Shown in pieces: positions 1 through 11,930 of a stretch of DNA of 64,000 bases. This stretch comes from Bufo bufo. Its lineage: Eukaryota; Chordata; Amphibia; Anura; Bufonidae. The notes under the pieces are model-generated. The model searched no databases, was not told the DNA's origin, and saw only the letters and a list, made by a program, of their open reading frames with translations. The DNA is taken from contig NC_053392.1 of the NCBI RefSeq assembly GCF_905171765.1, positions 503,546,556-503,610,555 of the forward strand. Direction: 5' to 3'. The stretch's first letter is position 1, and every line of letters starts with the position of its first letter. Position numbers and translations under genes: made by a program.

Positions 1-360
1 TTATCCTCATTTCTAGTGGTCTCACCTTACCTTGCATTTGCTATATGTGATTCATTGTATTGCCTTGTATATGCTGGTTGATAACGCATACATACATATG
101 TGGTGACCCAGTGGACCTGTGTGTGTCGGTTACATATATTTTATTGCATACCGCACTTTGTTCTATATTGTATACAATTTTTTAATGCGTGTGTGTTGTC
201 GTGTCTAATAAACTTTATATTTACTTTTAATACTTTTTCATGGTTGGATGTGCATTTATGGGGTGGCTCTTTTGACTCACTCTTGGGTCGGATTATTTGA
301 TATATGCAGTTCTACCACCCTTTGCACTCCTTGAAGTATTTGGTGTGCCCCCTGTCTCTT
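1..360. other. Gene-free, AT-rich repeat-like DNA
   Basis: No open frame resembles a protein. The stretch has short T-rich runs and a sequence containing AATAAAC near 208, which looks like the 3' end of a retroelement, but I cannot assign it to a family. Confidence 0.3.
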
Positions 361-1087
361 TTAAGTAATCCCAGATGTGCACTACAGTATATTAGAGGGT
401 TTTTTCACCCAAGTAACCAAAAAGCCGTATTTCTGGCCTAAATGTGACAGTCACTTATGCACGTCTAATCCTAGATGTGCACTATATGAAACAGATATAT
501 TTTTTTCACCCCAGTAAGCAAAAAGCAGTATTTCTGGACTTGCAGACATGCAGATATCCTGCTCTGGTGCACTATCGTTGCATAAAATGGCTGCCGATTA
601 TGTATTGATATTGACTAACTGAAGGAAATAAAGTTCGTTTTCAGTAGTAGTTGGCTCAGGGCAGGCTTTAAACAATTGTGCACTGCACCCACAAAACACA
701 TTTGCTGTAGATCGCTGAGTAAAGAAGCAGTTCTTCATAAGATTTCTCCATGATCTCTCCCTCACAGCAGCTGCAGCCTCTCCCTACACTAATCCAAGCG
801 GCGGTACGTGACGGGCAGCGCTACGTGACTCCAGCTTAAATACAGGCTGGGTCACATGCTGCATTTGGCCAATCACAGCCATGCCAATAGTAGGCATGGC
901 TGTGATGGCCTTTTGGGGCAAGTAGAATGACGCTTGTTGATTGGCTGCTTTGCAGCCTTTCAAAAAGCGCTATAAAAATCGCCGAACACCGAACCCGAAC
1001 TTTTACGTAAATGTTCGGGTCCGGGTGCCAAAAACCCTAAAGTTCGGTACAAACCCGAACTTTACAGTTCGGGTTCGCTCAACTCTA
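361..1087. mobile_element. hAT-type element end (non-autonomous or truncated)
   Basis: The last 320 bases closely match the right end of the large hAT element (about 27960-28290). Shared landmarks are the GGCTGGGTCACATGCTGCA stretch, the AGGCATGGCTGTGATGGCC stretch and runs of TTCGGGTTCG. The copy ends at 1087 in GTTCGCTCAACTCTA, the same terminus as the hAT at 13245 read inversely. Two imperfect copies of a roughly 110-bp unit (AGATGTGCACTA...GTATTTCTGG) precede it. The left terminus is not visible, so the copy is truncated or starts before the window. Confidence 0.6.
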
Positions 1088-1318
1088 TTTATAAATAAAA
1101 AAAAATTATATATTTTTTATATATATTTAATGGATGCTGTATACATATGAAAAATATGGTAATCCATTTAAAGATAAGTGTAACACTTTTTATTCCATTA
1201 TCTATTCATTGGACAATTACCGCATGAAAGACGCATGGAAAACGCAAAGGAGCCTCTGAAATTATACATATCATGCTATTTCTAATTAAACAATCCCAAA
1301 TCCACTATATATATGTGG

Positions 1319-1320
<2 letters not shown>

Positions 1321-1366
<46 letters not shown>
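1321..1366. repeat. (TA)n microsatellite
   Basis: Uninterrupted AT dinucleotide run of about 44 bases. Confidence 0.9.
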
Positions 1367-2471
1367 CACGCCAGACCTGCAGGATATTGCGATAGTGAGG
1401 TCACGGTTATGGGCAATCGAGGGTTACTCACTGTTCATAGGAGAACCCTGGGCAGGCATGCGACAGTGAAGGAGAGGCTGACACAAAGTTCCTCTGGGGC
1501 ACACTCTGTATGTAGGGACCAGGCCTGATGGTGGATGAGGTGCCCTGGATGTTGCAGGTGTTTTGAGTGCCTGGGGCAAGGTCTCTTTAAGGATCGTGAC
1601 GCCAGTGCCTGTAACGGTGGCACACCGATTTATAGGAGTAGTAATGGAGGTACACAGATGGTATACTGAACCAAACGTTGCTTTACTTAAAACAGTCCAA
1701 ACTTTGTACATACAGTTGGTAATGATGCAGTCCCTTTTAGCATATGTTCCACAAGCAGGCTTACTTTCAATAATGGCAGGTGTAATCTTGCAAGATACTT
1801 GGAGGGTATACAATTAATGCTTCACAGTCCAGGCTGCACTATCTCCACAGCTATTCTGGCTGGCTGTATCCCAAGGCCCGGATGCCTAAATGCTGGCTTT
1901 AATCCTTGGTAAAATAATCTTCCTCCCGTATTGACCCTTGCTTCTATTTTATAGTACCTCTACCCATCAGCTTACTTATCTGAGCTGGTTGTACTGTCCT
2001 TGCTTGGTACGTAGGTGGCTGCAGGTTTCTCCCAGGAGGTACATCTCTTCCCTTGGGGTAATCTTCTGAGCTAACTGTGGCTCACTTTATCTACAGGCAG
2101 GCTAGAGTTCTTCACTAGCCTCCTGGTAGCAACTAGCAGCCTGGACTATCTAGCTGCATGTCAGGAGGAGGCCCTCAGCATATCTTTGGCTAAGATGCCT
2201 TCTCACTTCTGTGTCCACAGACTGCTGACTACAGACTAACTCCTCCCTGTCTGGGCCTGAACATTTATACTAGGGGCTCTCTATCTCCCTCTAGTGTCTA
2301 GGATGCCTAACTACACCCTCATAGGCCTGCTATGCATGACACAGGGGAAACATTGCATGTAAAAGCACACAGAAAATACAGTAAAATGCATGGTTAAATA
2401 TAACATCACTGTCCCTTAGGAGTAGGAGTAACATGTGACCCTTGTGTAGTGCCCACCCCTACCTAGTGGGA
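1367..2471. other. Gene-free stretch, probably old retroelement sequence
   Basis: No recognisable coding potential. Short open frames on both strands are not protein-like. The composition resembles an LTR or other interspersed repeat, but I see no paired termini or target duplication. Confidence 0.3.
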
Positions 2472-2512
2472 CCATACATACATACATACATACATACATA
2501 CACACACATATA
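2472..2512. repeat. (CATA)n microsatellite
   Basis: Tetranucleotide CATA/CACA run next to the Tc1-like element. Confidence 0.85.
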
Positions 2513-2530
2513 TACGTCCTTCTTTATATA

Positions 2531-3580
2531 CACTCGCCTAAAGAATTATTAGGAACACCTGTTCTATTTCTCATTAATGCAATTATCTAGTCAACCAATC
2601 ACATGGCAGTTGCTTTAATGCATTTAGGGGTGTGGTCCTGGTCAAGACAATCTCCTGAACTCCAAACTGAATGTCAGAATGGGAAAGAAAGGGGATTTAA
2701 GCAATTTTGAGCGTGGCATGGTTGTTGGTGCCAGACGGGCCGGTCTGAGTATTTCACAATCTGCTCAGTTACTGGGATTTTCATGCACAACCATTTCTAG
2801 GGTTTACAAAGAATGGTGTAAAAAGGGAAAAATATCCAGTATGCGGCAGTCCTGTGGGCAAAAATGCCTTGTGGATGCTAGAGGTCAGAGGAGAATAGGC
2901 CGACTGATTCAAGCTGATAGAAGAGCAACGTTGACTGAAATAACCACTCGTTACAACCGAGGTATGCAGCAAAGCATTTGTGAAGCCACAACACGCACAA
3001 CCTTGAGGCGGATGGGCTGCAACAGCAGAAGACCCCACCGGGTACCACTCATCTCCACTACAAATAGGAAAAAGAGGCTACAATTTGCACGAGCTCACCA
3101 AAATTGGACTGTTGAAGACTGGAAAAATGTTGCCTGGTCTGATGAGTCTCAATTTCTGTTGAGATATTCAAATGGTAGAGTCCGAATTTGGCGTAAACAG
3201 AATGAGAACATGTATCCATCCTCTGATGGCTACTTCCAGCAGGATAATGCACCATGTCACAAAGCTCGAATCATTTCAAATTGGTTTCTTGAACATGACG
3301 ATGAGTTCACTGTACTAAAATGACCCCCACAGTCACCAGATCTCAACCCAATAGAGCATCTTTGGGATGTGGTGGAACGGGAGCTTCGTGCCCTGGATGT
3401 GAATCCCTCAAATCTCCATCAACTGCAAGATGCTATCCTATCAATATGGGCCAACATTTCTAAAGAATGCTATCAGCACCTTGTTGAATCAATGCCACGT
3501 AGAATTAAGGCAGTTCTGAAGGCAAAAGGGGGTCCAACACCGTATTAGTATGGTGTTCCTAATAATTCTTTAGGTGAGTG
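2531..3580 (+). mobile_element. Tc1/mariner-type DNA transposon
   Basis: The ends are inverted repeats. The left end reads CACTCGCCTAAAGAATTATT and the right end is its reverse complement with one mismatch. TA dinucleotides flank both ends, as expected for a Tc1/mariner target duplication. The 1050-bp element holds one transposase frame on the plus strand. It is shorter than a full Tc1 element because the middle of the catalytic domain is missing. Confidence 0.93.
2679..3548 (+). pseudogene. Tc1-like transposase, internally deleted with a stop
   Basis: Starts MGKKGDLSNFERGMVVGARR, followed by helix-turn-helix DNA-binding segments. The first DDE aspartate lies in WSDESQFLLRY, the second in QQDNAPCHKA and the glutamate in NPIEHLWD. 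Only about 34 residues separate the two aspartates, against roughly 90 in the family, so some 55 residues are deleted between NENM and YPSSDG. The frame is also cut by a TGA at 3321-3323. In the family this position is usually Trp (LKWPPQSPDLNP type), so TGG became TGA. The frame then continues to a TAG at 3546-3548. The protein cannot be active. Confidence 0.92.
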
Positions 3581-3594
3581 TATATACATAGGAC

Positions 3595-3747
3595 AAAAAA
3601 TTGGACTGCACTCCGGAGGACTTTCCATAAAGTCAATGAACTTTATTCACCCATAAAGTGGCACAGAGCAGGCTCTGTGCCACTTTATGGGTGAATAAAG
3701 TTCATTGACTTTATGGAAAGTCCTCCGGAGTGCAGTCCAATTTTTTC
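3595..3747. repeat. Near-perfect palindrome, arms about 75 bp
   Basis: From the first AATTGGACTGCACTCCGG the sequence runs to CACAGAGC, then after a 2-base spacer returns as its reverse complement to CCGGAGTGCAGTCCAATT. The arms show essentially no mismatch. The unit looks like two retroelement ends joined head to head. Confidence 0.9.
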
Positions 3748-5450
3748 AATGTTTTTCAGAAGCCACACACCCCGCAATTAAAGTTTTACTTTATAAAGGA
3801 GAGCAAATCGGTATACTGCCTACCACTGAGGAAGGGACCGCTAGTCCCGAAATACGTTTGGTTTTATAAATGGCAGCATAAGATTCGGGGACCTCAAAAA
3901 TCAAAGTACAAATCTATATCACTTTTTGGATGATGACCTATCTGAAACACGAATAACAATCTAAAGATACGGCTCCTATTCAAGCTGTACATTCCGTACT
4001 AGGAATTAAGAATCCGCTCTCGGTCACGTGGGACTCTGTATCGGCGCGCGGACTGTGCCCAGCCGCTAAGAAGCAGAGACTCCTGCAACATAGCGAGCTT
4101 CCAAGGAGTGGTAACGTACAGACCATTATATTCAAGCGCTGCTATATGTTTTCCGAACTGTTACAATTGCGAACCCTATTTTGTACTCGGCTATACTGAG
4201 TCCACTGTAGTAATTCTATACTCCGCTGTATTAAGCTTTCCACATCAACTTTGTACTCAGCCATACTGAGTTTATTATACCAAATTTGTACTCGGGCATA
4301 ATGGAATCTACCACATCAATCTTTATATTCAGCTACATCGTGCCCACCATATTCATCTTTGTATTCAGCTATACTGGGCCTGTTGAAAAAGACTATTAGT
4401 CTATTACAGCTTTGTTGTTTAATCATACGATTAACTATTTGCAAAAAGGACTACAGTGTTGCTGACGATAAGATCAAAGGGTTGATCTTATGATCATTAA
4501 CGTATATGTTTTCATTTTATCGCTTTTTATTAATTTTATTGTTATTTTTATTGATGTGGATTTGTGAGCCAACATTCAGTAATCAAAAAAGAAGGTTTAT
4601 CCAGCTCACCATAAGCATTCGGTGCACGGAGAGGACCGGACCCGTCCCTTGTACAATCAGAAAAATAAAGGAATATTCTCCAGCATCCGTCAGTATTGGT
4701 CGTCTTTATTGTAGATCGGCATAACAGTACATGCTTCAATCTTCACCACCCTCCACCACAGGTTAACATGTTTCAAACTTGGAAGTTCTTAATCATAACC
4801 AACATTCAGTAACCTTTTTTGGCATAATTAGCCAATAATAGCGGACCATCATTACCATAGGAAGCTGGGTGTTTGCTCTTTAATTCAGGATACTACAATG
4901 ATACAATGTGTATATATTAGATAGAAAATCCGGATTTACGTTAGTGAGGAATTTGTAACCGTATATCAGTGTGTTTTTAGTTTAATAAATTCTGCTTTAT
5001 TGATATAATTTGGAGTGTCCTGTATGCCTACAGGTAGTTGAGTGCCCTCCAATTTACATTATTTACATTTTCTCTACAAATCGATAACGGGTGTATAGAA
5101 GAGTGTGCACCTTTTTGTATTTGTTATAACTTTTGTGGAATATACACCCAAATTGAATAGTCTAAGTGGAATAGGCGATTATAGTCTGAACACACTGCAT
5201 GCCGATACATCACATAGTGTGTACCGTTGCACCGATTTCCTATGGACTATTGAAAGGGGATACATACAATTAGAGTATATTGTATTTGTGCGTACCACAT
5301 TTTATGCATTTTTATGGATGTTGTTGACCCTTAATTTCAATTTTAATAATGTATTTTAATAGGAATATAATGCACTATATCTCCCTATGAACTCTAGAGA
5401 TCTGAGTGCCCTCCAACCTTTTATTTTGAATTTTGTAGCACTAATTTCAT
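3748..5450 (+). mobile_element. Penelope-like terminal (pLTR) sequence, gene-free
   Basis: Contains the hammerhead-like motif at 3823 and several short motifs such as GTGCCCTCCAA (about 5042 and 5407) that resemble Penelope-like terminal repeats. No reverse transcriptase coding is present. Boundaries are approximate and the assignment rests on the hammerhead-like motif and general resemblance. Confidence 0.4.
3823..3861 (+). ncRNA. Hammerhead-ribozyme-like motif
   Basis: The order matches a hammerhead. CCA is followed by the core CTGAGGA, a 5-bp stem GGGAC/GTCCC with a CGCTA loop, then GAAA, a tiny helix III (A-U, U-G) and the cleavage triplet GTT. The next bases, TGG, can pair with the leading CCA to form helix I. 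One extra A lies between the core and helix II, which departs from the canonical fold. Hammerheads are known in Penelope-like element ends. Activity cannot be judged from sequence. Confidence 0.5.
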
Positions 5451-6112
5451 AGGGCTTGGGGTGTTGCCCTTGGAGAGTACCTTCCAAGATAACACATGCT
5501 GGCGAGCCACTGTTATTTTATTCACTCTTTATAGATTTATTCCAAGCTGAAGATCAGGGGTCTATCCTTTCTCAGGAGGCATGTCCTTTCTGCTGCAGCT
5601 CTCTCCCTGTAACTGTCACAGCTTCTAACAGTAGATGTGATTGGCAGCCGTTGAAGGATGGAACTGGGCATGTGTGTCCACCTCAAGGAGGTGGACAGAG
5701 AAATAAGGAAAAGAACAAACAGCAGGTGGTGCTATACAGATAGTTTATTGAATAATGCAGTGGCTATATAAATTTTTTCATTACGTGCAATTACAAAGGT
5801 ATTCAGATCCAGAAGCTGGTTTGAAAAATATAAGACACTTTGTGGGACAACCCCTTTAACTTGGTCTAAGAGCTCATGATGAATTCCTTTCAACTCTGAC
5901 AGAAAAATAATGTCCCTTATCCCATGGGTTGTCCTGGAGGTATACTCCCTATTAGCATTCTGGCTATGGGTGGAGTCACACACAGCGTTTTGTGGCAATT
6001 TTTTCTGCCAAAGCTAGAGATGAGTTGAAAGGGAATGAAAAATATAAAGGAAGGTATTTCTCCTTCCTGCTGGATCCACTTCTGGCTTTGGGTCAAAAAC
6101 CTGCATCAAAAA
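5451..6112. other. Gene-free stretch, repeat-derived
   Basis: No coding signal. ACAACCCCTTTAA near 5850 is a motif common at frog MITE ends. I could not pair it with an opposite terminus. Confidence 0.3.
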
Positions 6113-7490
6113 CTGACACGGTCTTGACCATGGGTATAGCTGTTGCCGCTAGGAGGCGGATACTAAGCACACAGTGTAAGCTACTCCCCTTCAGCTATAT
6201 ATCTTTCCTACAGGGTCTAAGCTAAATCAGTTTTAGCTTAGTGTCTGTAGGTGTGCTGTTTTTTTGTCCTTTTTTTTCCTAGCGGGGGTTTCAGGCAGTC
6301 CTTAAAACTGCCTGCATTCCCACCCAGGAGACTGGAGACCAGGGGGGCCCCCAAGCCTCCTGCTCCTTTGCATTCTCCAGAAGCAAAGGAGGACTAGAGG
6401 TTCCTACAAAGCCTCTGTTTCCCGCCAGCATTCGGATCAGCACAGCCGTCTACTGCAAGTGTCCTCTGTCCATCTGTACAGTGTCTGAACTCGCCACTCT
6501 TTCATGTCGGTCGAATTTCCTGATCCTCCATCAGGATAAGGTAGTCCTTCACCCTGTTCAGTTCTTCCTGCCAAAGGTGGTGTCGGCATTTGATCTAAAT
6601 GAGGAGATTATTCTCCCTTCATTTTGTCCGGACCCGTCTCATTCTTGAGAGCAGTCGCTCCATACCCTGGATTTGGTACAAGCCGTTCGAGTCTATCTGT
6701 CCCAGACGGCATTTTTCCGGCAGACGGATTCCCTGTTCGTGATTCCAGAGGGGCCGAGACGAGGGCTGGCAGGGCCGAAGACTTCCATTTCTTCATGGAT
6801 TCAATTGACCATTGTGGAAGCGTACCTCGTTAACATCCGGGCCCCAACCTTCCGGGTGACTGCTCATTCGGCTCGGGCAGTGGGGGCCTCTTGGGCAATG
6901 CATCACGTGGCTTCGGCCCTTCAGGTGTGCGAGGCAGCTACTTGGTCGTCTTTGCACTTTTTCCAAGTTTTATAGGTGTGCACACCTTTGAGTCTGCGGA
7001 CGCCTCTCTGGGGCGTAGAGTTTTGCAGACGGCGTTTCTTTGATAGACGGGAGTGTTGCTTGTCATGCCCACCCTTGGGGACTGCTCTGTAACGTCCCAT
7101 AGTCAAGCCTGTGTCCCCCCCAATGATACGGATGAGAAAACAAAATTTTTATACTTACCGTAAAATCTGTTTCTCTTTCGTTCACTGGGGGACACAGCTC
7201 CCACCTAATCTTTTTGTTTAGATGCCTTTTCGTGCCTGTGTGGTTCTGGGTTTGTACATAGTGTGATTTATTTTTTATTTTTTTGGTGTTGCTTCTCCTA
7301 CTGCTTTTGCACTAACTGATTTAGCTTAGTCCCTGTAGGAAGGGTATAGCTGAACGGGAGGAGCTTACACTTTGTGTGCTTAGTGTCCGCCTCCTAGCGG
7401 CAACAGCTATACCCATGGTCAAGCCTGTGTCCCCCAATGAACGGAAGAGAAATAGATTTTACAGTAAGTACAAAAATCTAGTTGTCACAC
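6113..7490 (+). mobile_element. Internally deleted DIRS-like retrotransposon
   Basis: Inverted terminal sequence at 6115-6240 (CCATGGGTATAGCTGTTGCC, AGGAGGCGGA, CTAAATCAG) returns as its reverse complement at about 7318-7435. Next to the right end, 7085-7200 holds further related sequence (GGGGGACACAG), as expected of the DIRS internal complementary region. Only the end of the tyrosine recombinase gene remains between the ends. Gag and reverse transcriptase are missing. It is a different family from the DIRS at 19.4-24.6 kb. Confidence 0.75.
6673..6975 (+). pseudogene. Tyrosine recombinase C-terminus of DIRS copy
   Basis: The readable frame carries FRVTAHSARAVGASWA, the HxxR active-site box, and CEAATWSSLHFF. 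These align with AHSTRAVSTTFAERAG and CRAASWSSIHTF in the complete DIRS copy downstream. The N-terminal half with the first catalytic arginine is absent and the frame ends just before the expected catalytic tyrosine. This is a decayed fragment. Confidence 0.75.
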
Positions 7491-7847
7491 CACCCTAAGG
7501 GAGAACATCTCCACAGATCTATCCAATGGAGCCTGTATGGCAATGCACTGAGGCTGTATCACTACTAAGCAGCAGTATGTCATCCACGACATGCACTAGG
7601 CTTTGCCATGTGTTTGAGCCCTAACAATAATAAAAGAGGAAAGAAAGATAAATCAATAATGGAAACCGGTGTATAGACACCAAGCCATTATTAAACCAAA
7701 AATAGTCAAATCACATTATTTTGACCACTTCCTACTTTTGACATTGGCAGCACGTAGCTCATGAAGGAAGTCACTTGTTGTGAGCTGGCTTGCTGGGTAT
7801 ATAAGGTGTGCGACAGGCTGTCTGCACACATATCCTTCGTTGCTGTC

Positions 7848-8202
7848 ATGGGTAAAAGCAGAGATTTTTCAGAGTTGCAAAAAGGGATACTTATTGGCTT
7901 TCTGGCCAAGGGTGGCGGTATTTCTGACACTGCGCAGTTTGTGAACTGTTCTCGTGCTTCTGTGGTGAAAGTGTATTGAGTGGACAAATGGCACCACTGA
8001 GAATAAGCGGCGTGGAAACTGCAGAGCTCCATGTGTCATTGATGTGAGAAGTGAAGATCGGCTACAAAGGTGGGTGAGGGTGGACCTACAGTGGAGCAGC
8101 TCACTGCCAAAATGAACCAGGAGCTACAAGACATGTGTCTGAAGAACAGTTCAGTGAACCCTACTGTGTATGGGAGTCTGAACCAGATGGATGGTCACTG
8201 CA
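7848..8202 (+). pseudogene. Tc1-like transposase, N-terminal half
   Basis: MGKSRDFSELQKGILIGFLA begins a helix-turn-helix region, with DTAQFVNCSRASVVKVY. A TGA at 7978-7980 ends the first frame. Transposase-like sequence (GNCRAPCVIDVRSEDRLQRW in shifted frames) runs on to the insertion junction. Several stops and frameshifts show an old copy. Confidence 0.75.
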
Positions 8203-8312
8203 GAAAAAATACTTATAGTAGATATGATGAATGTACAACACGTATACATTAATTCGGAAAATTTATTGAGGAAAATAAACGTGCCTCTAAAATTACCTTT
8301 AATTAGACTTAA

Positions 8313-8793
8313 AGGGGACCTTTCACCTTGAAAAACATTGTGAACTAAGTATGCTGCCATGGAGAGCGGCGCCCGGGGATCTCTCTGCACTTACTATTAT
8401 CCCTGGGCGTCGCTCCGTTCTCCCGTTATGCCCTCCGGTATCTTCGCTCTGTAAGTTATAGTAAGCGGTGTCTGCCCTTGTCCTGTGGGCGTCTCCTTTT
8501 CCCAGGCTGCAGTGCTGGCCAATTGCAGCACACCGCTCACAGCCTGGGAGGTTTTTTTCTCCCAGGCTGTGAGCTGTGCGCTGCGATTGGCCAGCGCTAC
8601 AGCCTAGAAGGAGACGCCCAAAGGACAAGGGCAGACACCGCCTACTATAACTTAGTGAGTAAAGATACTGGAGGGGATAACGGGAGAACGGAGCGGCGCC
8701 CAGGGATAATAGTAAGTGCAGAGAGATCCCCGGGCGCCGCTCTCCATGGCAGCATACTTAGTTCACAATGTTTATCCAGGTGAAAGGTCCTCT
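8313..8793. mobile_element. Palindromic MITE with TTAA target site
   Basis: Ends are AGGGGACCTTTCACCTTG and the near reverse complement AGGTGAAAGGTCCTCT, with TTAA at 8309-8312 and 8794-8797. The arms are extensively complementary (GGAGAGCGGCGCCC... and ...GGGCGCCGCTCTCC). No gene lies within it. Confidence 0.85.
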
Positions 8794-9143
8794 TTAAGGG
8801 TAACAGAGCAATTACCCTAGTCATTAAACAAAAGAAATACAGGCTCTCGCCTAACAAAACAAAATAGTCACTGGTTTCATAGCAGGGTTGATGCAGGAAC
8901 AGGAAACGGTAGGTATGTCTGGGGTAGCAAAGTTGAGCCTCAGGGTAGAAAATTCTATCCCTGTTATTATCCCTAGATTGTAGTCTCTGCCCAGGGAAGA
9001 CCCCTGATGGTGGAGACCCCTGTCCCCGTGCCTAAAGCCTGACTGAGCCCTATTAAAACCCTACATTCATGTACGTATCCGATATGTACATGTTCGCATG
9101 GGTACAGGAATCAACCTTATACACATATATAAACAATGGAAAT

Positions 9144-9185
9144 CCCAACGCGTTTCCTCCGCATCTGGTGGTTCATCAGGGGGTG
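9144..9185 (-). ncRNA. Degenerate hammerhead-like motif in Penelope element
   Basis: On the minus strand CACCCC precedes the core CTGATGA. Then come a weak stem region, GAAAC, GC and the triplet GTT, followed by GGG that can pair with CCC for helix I. Helix II (CCACC against GGAGG) has a mismatch and would use the core G, so this copy is probably inactive. Its place near the 3' side of a Penelope-like element fits the known location of such ribozymes. Confidence 0.4.
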
Positions 9186-9948
9186 ATAATAATGAATGTT
9201 CGTAGGGATTAATATAATCATATAAAGGCGATCATACATAAATGATAAGGTACTTATCTCCGAGTTCACATGTGGGATCAAGGTGTGTATGAGACCATGT
9301 CAGCAGATACTTAGAAAATTTAGATACTGTAGATGGAGATTGTCACTAAAAGCTCACATGATATCGGTAAATTATCCTGATATACAATGCCCACAGTGCA
9401 GGGCACGCTGATGTATGGGGAGTGTTAAGCGGCTAGTGTACTGAATTTAGCGCTCAGAATTTATTCCGGATGCCGGGGAGATACTTCCGGCTGGTGGAAC
9501 GCATGAATGGAGTGCAAACATGTGACTTCCAGTATTTGGAGCGCACATGTGAATCGCAAAGCTCCGAAACCGGAAGTAATGGGGTCAAACAGCTCTGATG
9601 GAAAAAACTAAGAGAGAAATGCCATAAGGTTATAATTAACATGATAATATTACAGAGAACCCCTTGTTTTTATTACCACAAGGACATATTGGTGAAAATA
9701 TACAACTAGCCGAGGTATATTGTTAAGAAGGGAGAGAGTTAAAAAATCTGATAGTATGGATATATAAAGAATCTGAGAGGGACTCCCCATGGTAGAGGGG
9801 TACCCATGCTCACTACATACAACGATTACAGGGACCTTGATATATAGGTCACTGTTAATATTCCAGGTGCTTCTCGCACCATCATGGTCCAGTGGGGGAC
9901 AACTGTATTTTACTAGAGGTAGAAGCTATCATCCAAAGGAGAAACAGT

Positions 9949-11930
9949 TCAAATAAAACAAGTGTACGTACGTCTTTCATTTAAACCACCTGGTGACTGG
10001 GATCGGAAGCGATATATCCATTCAGTTTCTTTCTGGAGAATCTTTCGATCCCAGTCACCCTTTCTCAGAGGCATTGGAACTACCTCCAAAGCAGAGAACA
10101 TAAAGGAATTAAGGTTACCTCCATGACGTTGGTTAATATGGTTGGCAATGGGGGTATCATTACATTTAATGATGTCATTAGTATGTTCACACACCTTTCG
10201 TCTAAACTCTCTGTATGTTTTCCCAATGTAATCTTTGGGAAAAGTACATTGGCATATATATATAGATAACTCCCTTGGTCTTACAATTTATGAAGTCTCT
10301 GATTTTATGAGTATAGTTAGTCACCGAACAGTGCCACATTTAAAGACCCCTATTGGTCTTCTATCAAGCCATGTACCCTTTTTTGTTGGAACAGTGTAGT
10401 GGCTGTGTACCAAACGGTCCTTTAGACTTCTACCCTTTCTGTATGTAATCTGTGGGAAGGGATGGATCACTTTAGAGAGATCCTTATCCATGGCAAGAAT
10501 AGGCCAATAGGTTCTCAGAATGGCTAATACTTCTTTGTTGGCTACATCGAAAGTCGAGATAAGACTAATCAGATTATCATCATTATTTTTAGCTTTTGGC
10601 ACCAGGAGGTCACTCCTTTTTTTTTAACTTTCTGACATCTGGAATGCTTCTTTCAAGATAGATCCAGGGTAACCTCTTTGGGACAATCTGTTTTGTAATT
10701 TTCTCGACTCACGATAGAAGTTATCGTTATTGGAGCAATTTCTGCGGATATGCAAATATTGCCCCTTGGGGATACCTCTTTTGACTGTTACCGGGTGATG
10801 ACTGTCCCAATGTAAAATACTATTGGTGGCGGTAGGTTTTCGATACACTGATGTAGTAAAATTCCCTAAGGTGAGTTTTACTTCAACGTCCAGAAAAGTT
10901 ATACTCTCAGGTTGAATTTTGGATGTAAAGCTCAGACTGATATCATTGTCATTAAGTCAGGGATCTCAAGTCTCCCTGAAGTTCAGTATTAGATAGCGGC
11001 TCCCTGACACACATGTGAGACAATATATCCCAAAGGTTTACTGATAGCAGAGCAGAGAGATAAGAGAAGTGACAGGACAGAGAGTTAAGATTACAGGTTG
11101 AATTAACCCTTTAGGTTCAAATTGGCTTCTCAAGGAGATATATATGTTAAAGGCATCTTCTTCTGTCTCATTCAGTAGCTATATAACTATTGAGAGAGAT
11201 GTATTTATTACTCCCAATAAACCTTTCCGCCAACCTGTAGCAGTGTCCCCTTCTCGGCGCGTGCGCACATTGCAAGAAGAAGCCGATGCCAGCAGTCCGC
11301 AACGGGATCTCAAAGCGGGAGGAGGGGGAAGGAGGGAGAGGCGGCGCTGGGCACGAACGGCGATGCGTGCGGCCGGGCACCATGCATCCACAGACCTCCC
11401 CTGCTTGGGCACCGTAATTCAATGATTGACAGGTTAGTAAAACCTGTTTTTCCGCAGAATAAAGCCACAAATAGCTTTTATAAGGCCACCTTAGAAATCA
11501 GAATGCTACCCTGGACATGAGCATATGTTTAGCTCACAGGGCTTATAGGTGGTGACAGAATCCCTTTAATCATATACATAAATATGATAATTTGGGGCAG
11601 GGTAATGATCCCAGTCCTCCACACCATAGAGCAAAGTGTGCAGATACTGCATATGTTTGGAAAATGTAATAAAAAGTTTGTGAAAGAAAAAAAAAAAAGA
11701 AAACCTCCCTGAAATGAGAAGTGCACCTCCCTGAAATGAGTTTTTGCAGGTTGGGTTGTCTGTTAAGTATGGTGATGAAATCACCAAACTCCTCTTCTTT
11801 ACCATTCCAAATCAGAAAGACATCGTCGATGTAACGAGTCCTACCGTTTCCTGTTCCTGCATCAGCCCTGCTATGAAACCAGTGACTATTTTGTTTTGTT
11901 TTAGGCGAGAGCCTGTATTTAAAGTCTAAT
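9949..11930 (-). pseudogene. Penelope reverse transcriptase/GIY-YIG, broken
   Basis: Reading the minus strand, 11836-11803 encodes RYIDDVFLIW, the catalytic box of Penelope-like reverse transcriptases. After an interruption, coding resumes at about 10965 with NDNDISLSF, then ITFLDVEVKL, YRKPTATNSILHWDSHHP and IPKGQYLHIRRNCS. A frame change leads to TYRKGRSLKDRLVHSHY and FKCGTVR. The GIY-YIG endonuclease follows: YIGKTYREFRRKVCEH and later GDWDRKILQKETEWIYR. Frameshifts occur near 10610 and 10320 and a 750-bp insertion lies between the two reverse transcriptase blocks. The N-terminal part is missing. Confidence 0.8.
11151..11565. mobile_element. TTAA-flanked insertion within the Penelope element
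   Basis: TTAA occurs at 11147-11150 and 11566-11569. The right end read inversely is AGGGATTCTGTCACC, a terminus common to frog TTAA elements. The left end (AGGCATCTTCTTCTGTCTC) is only a loose match. It interrupts the reverse transcriptase frame. Confidence 0.5.
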
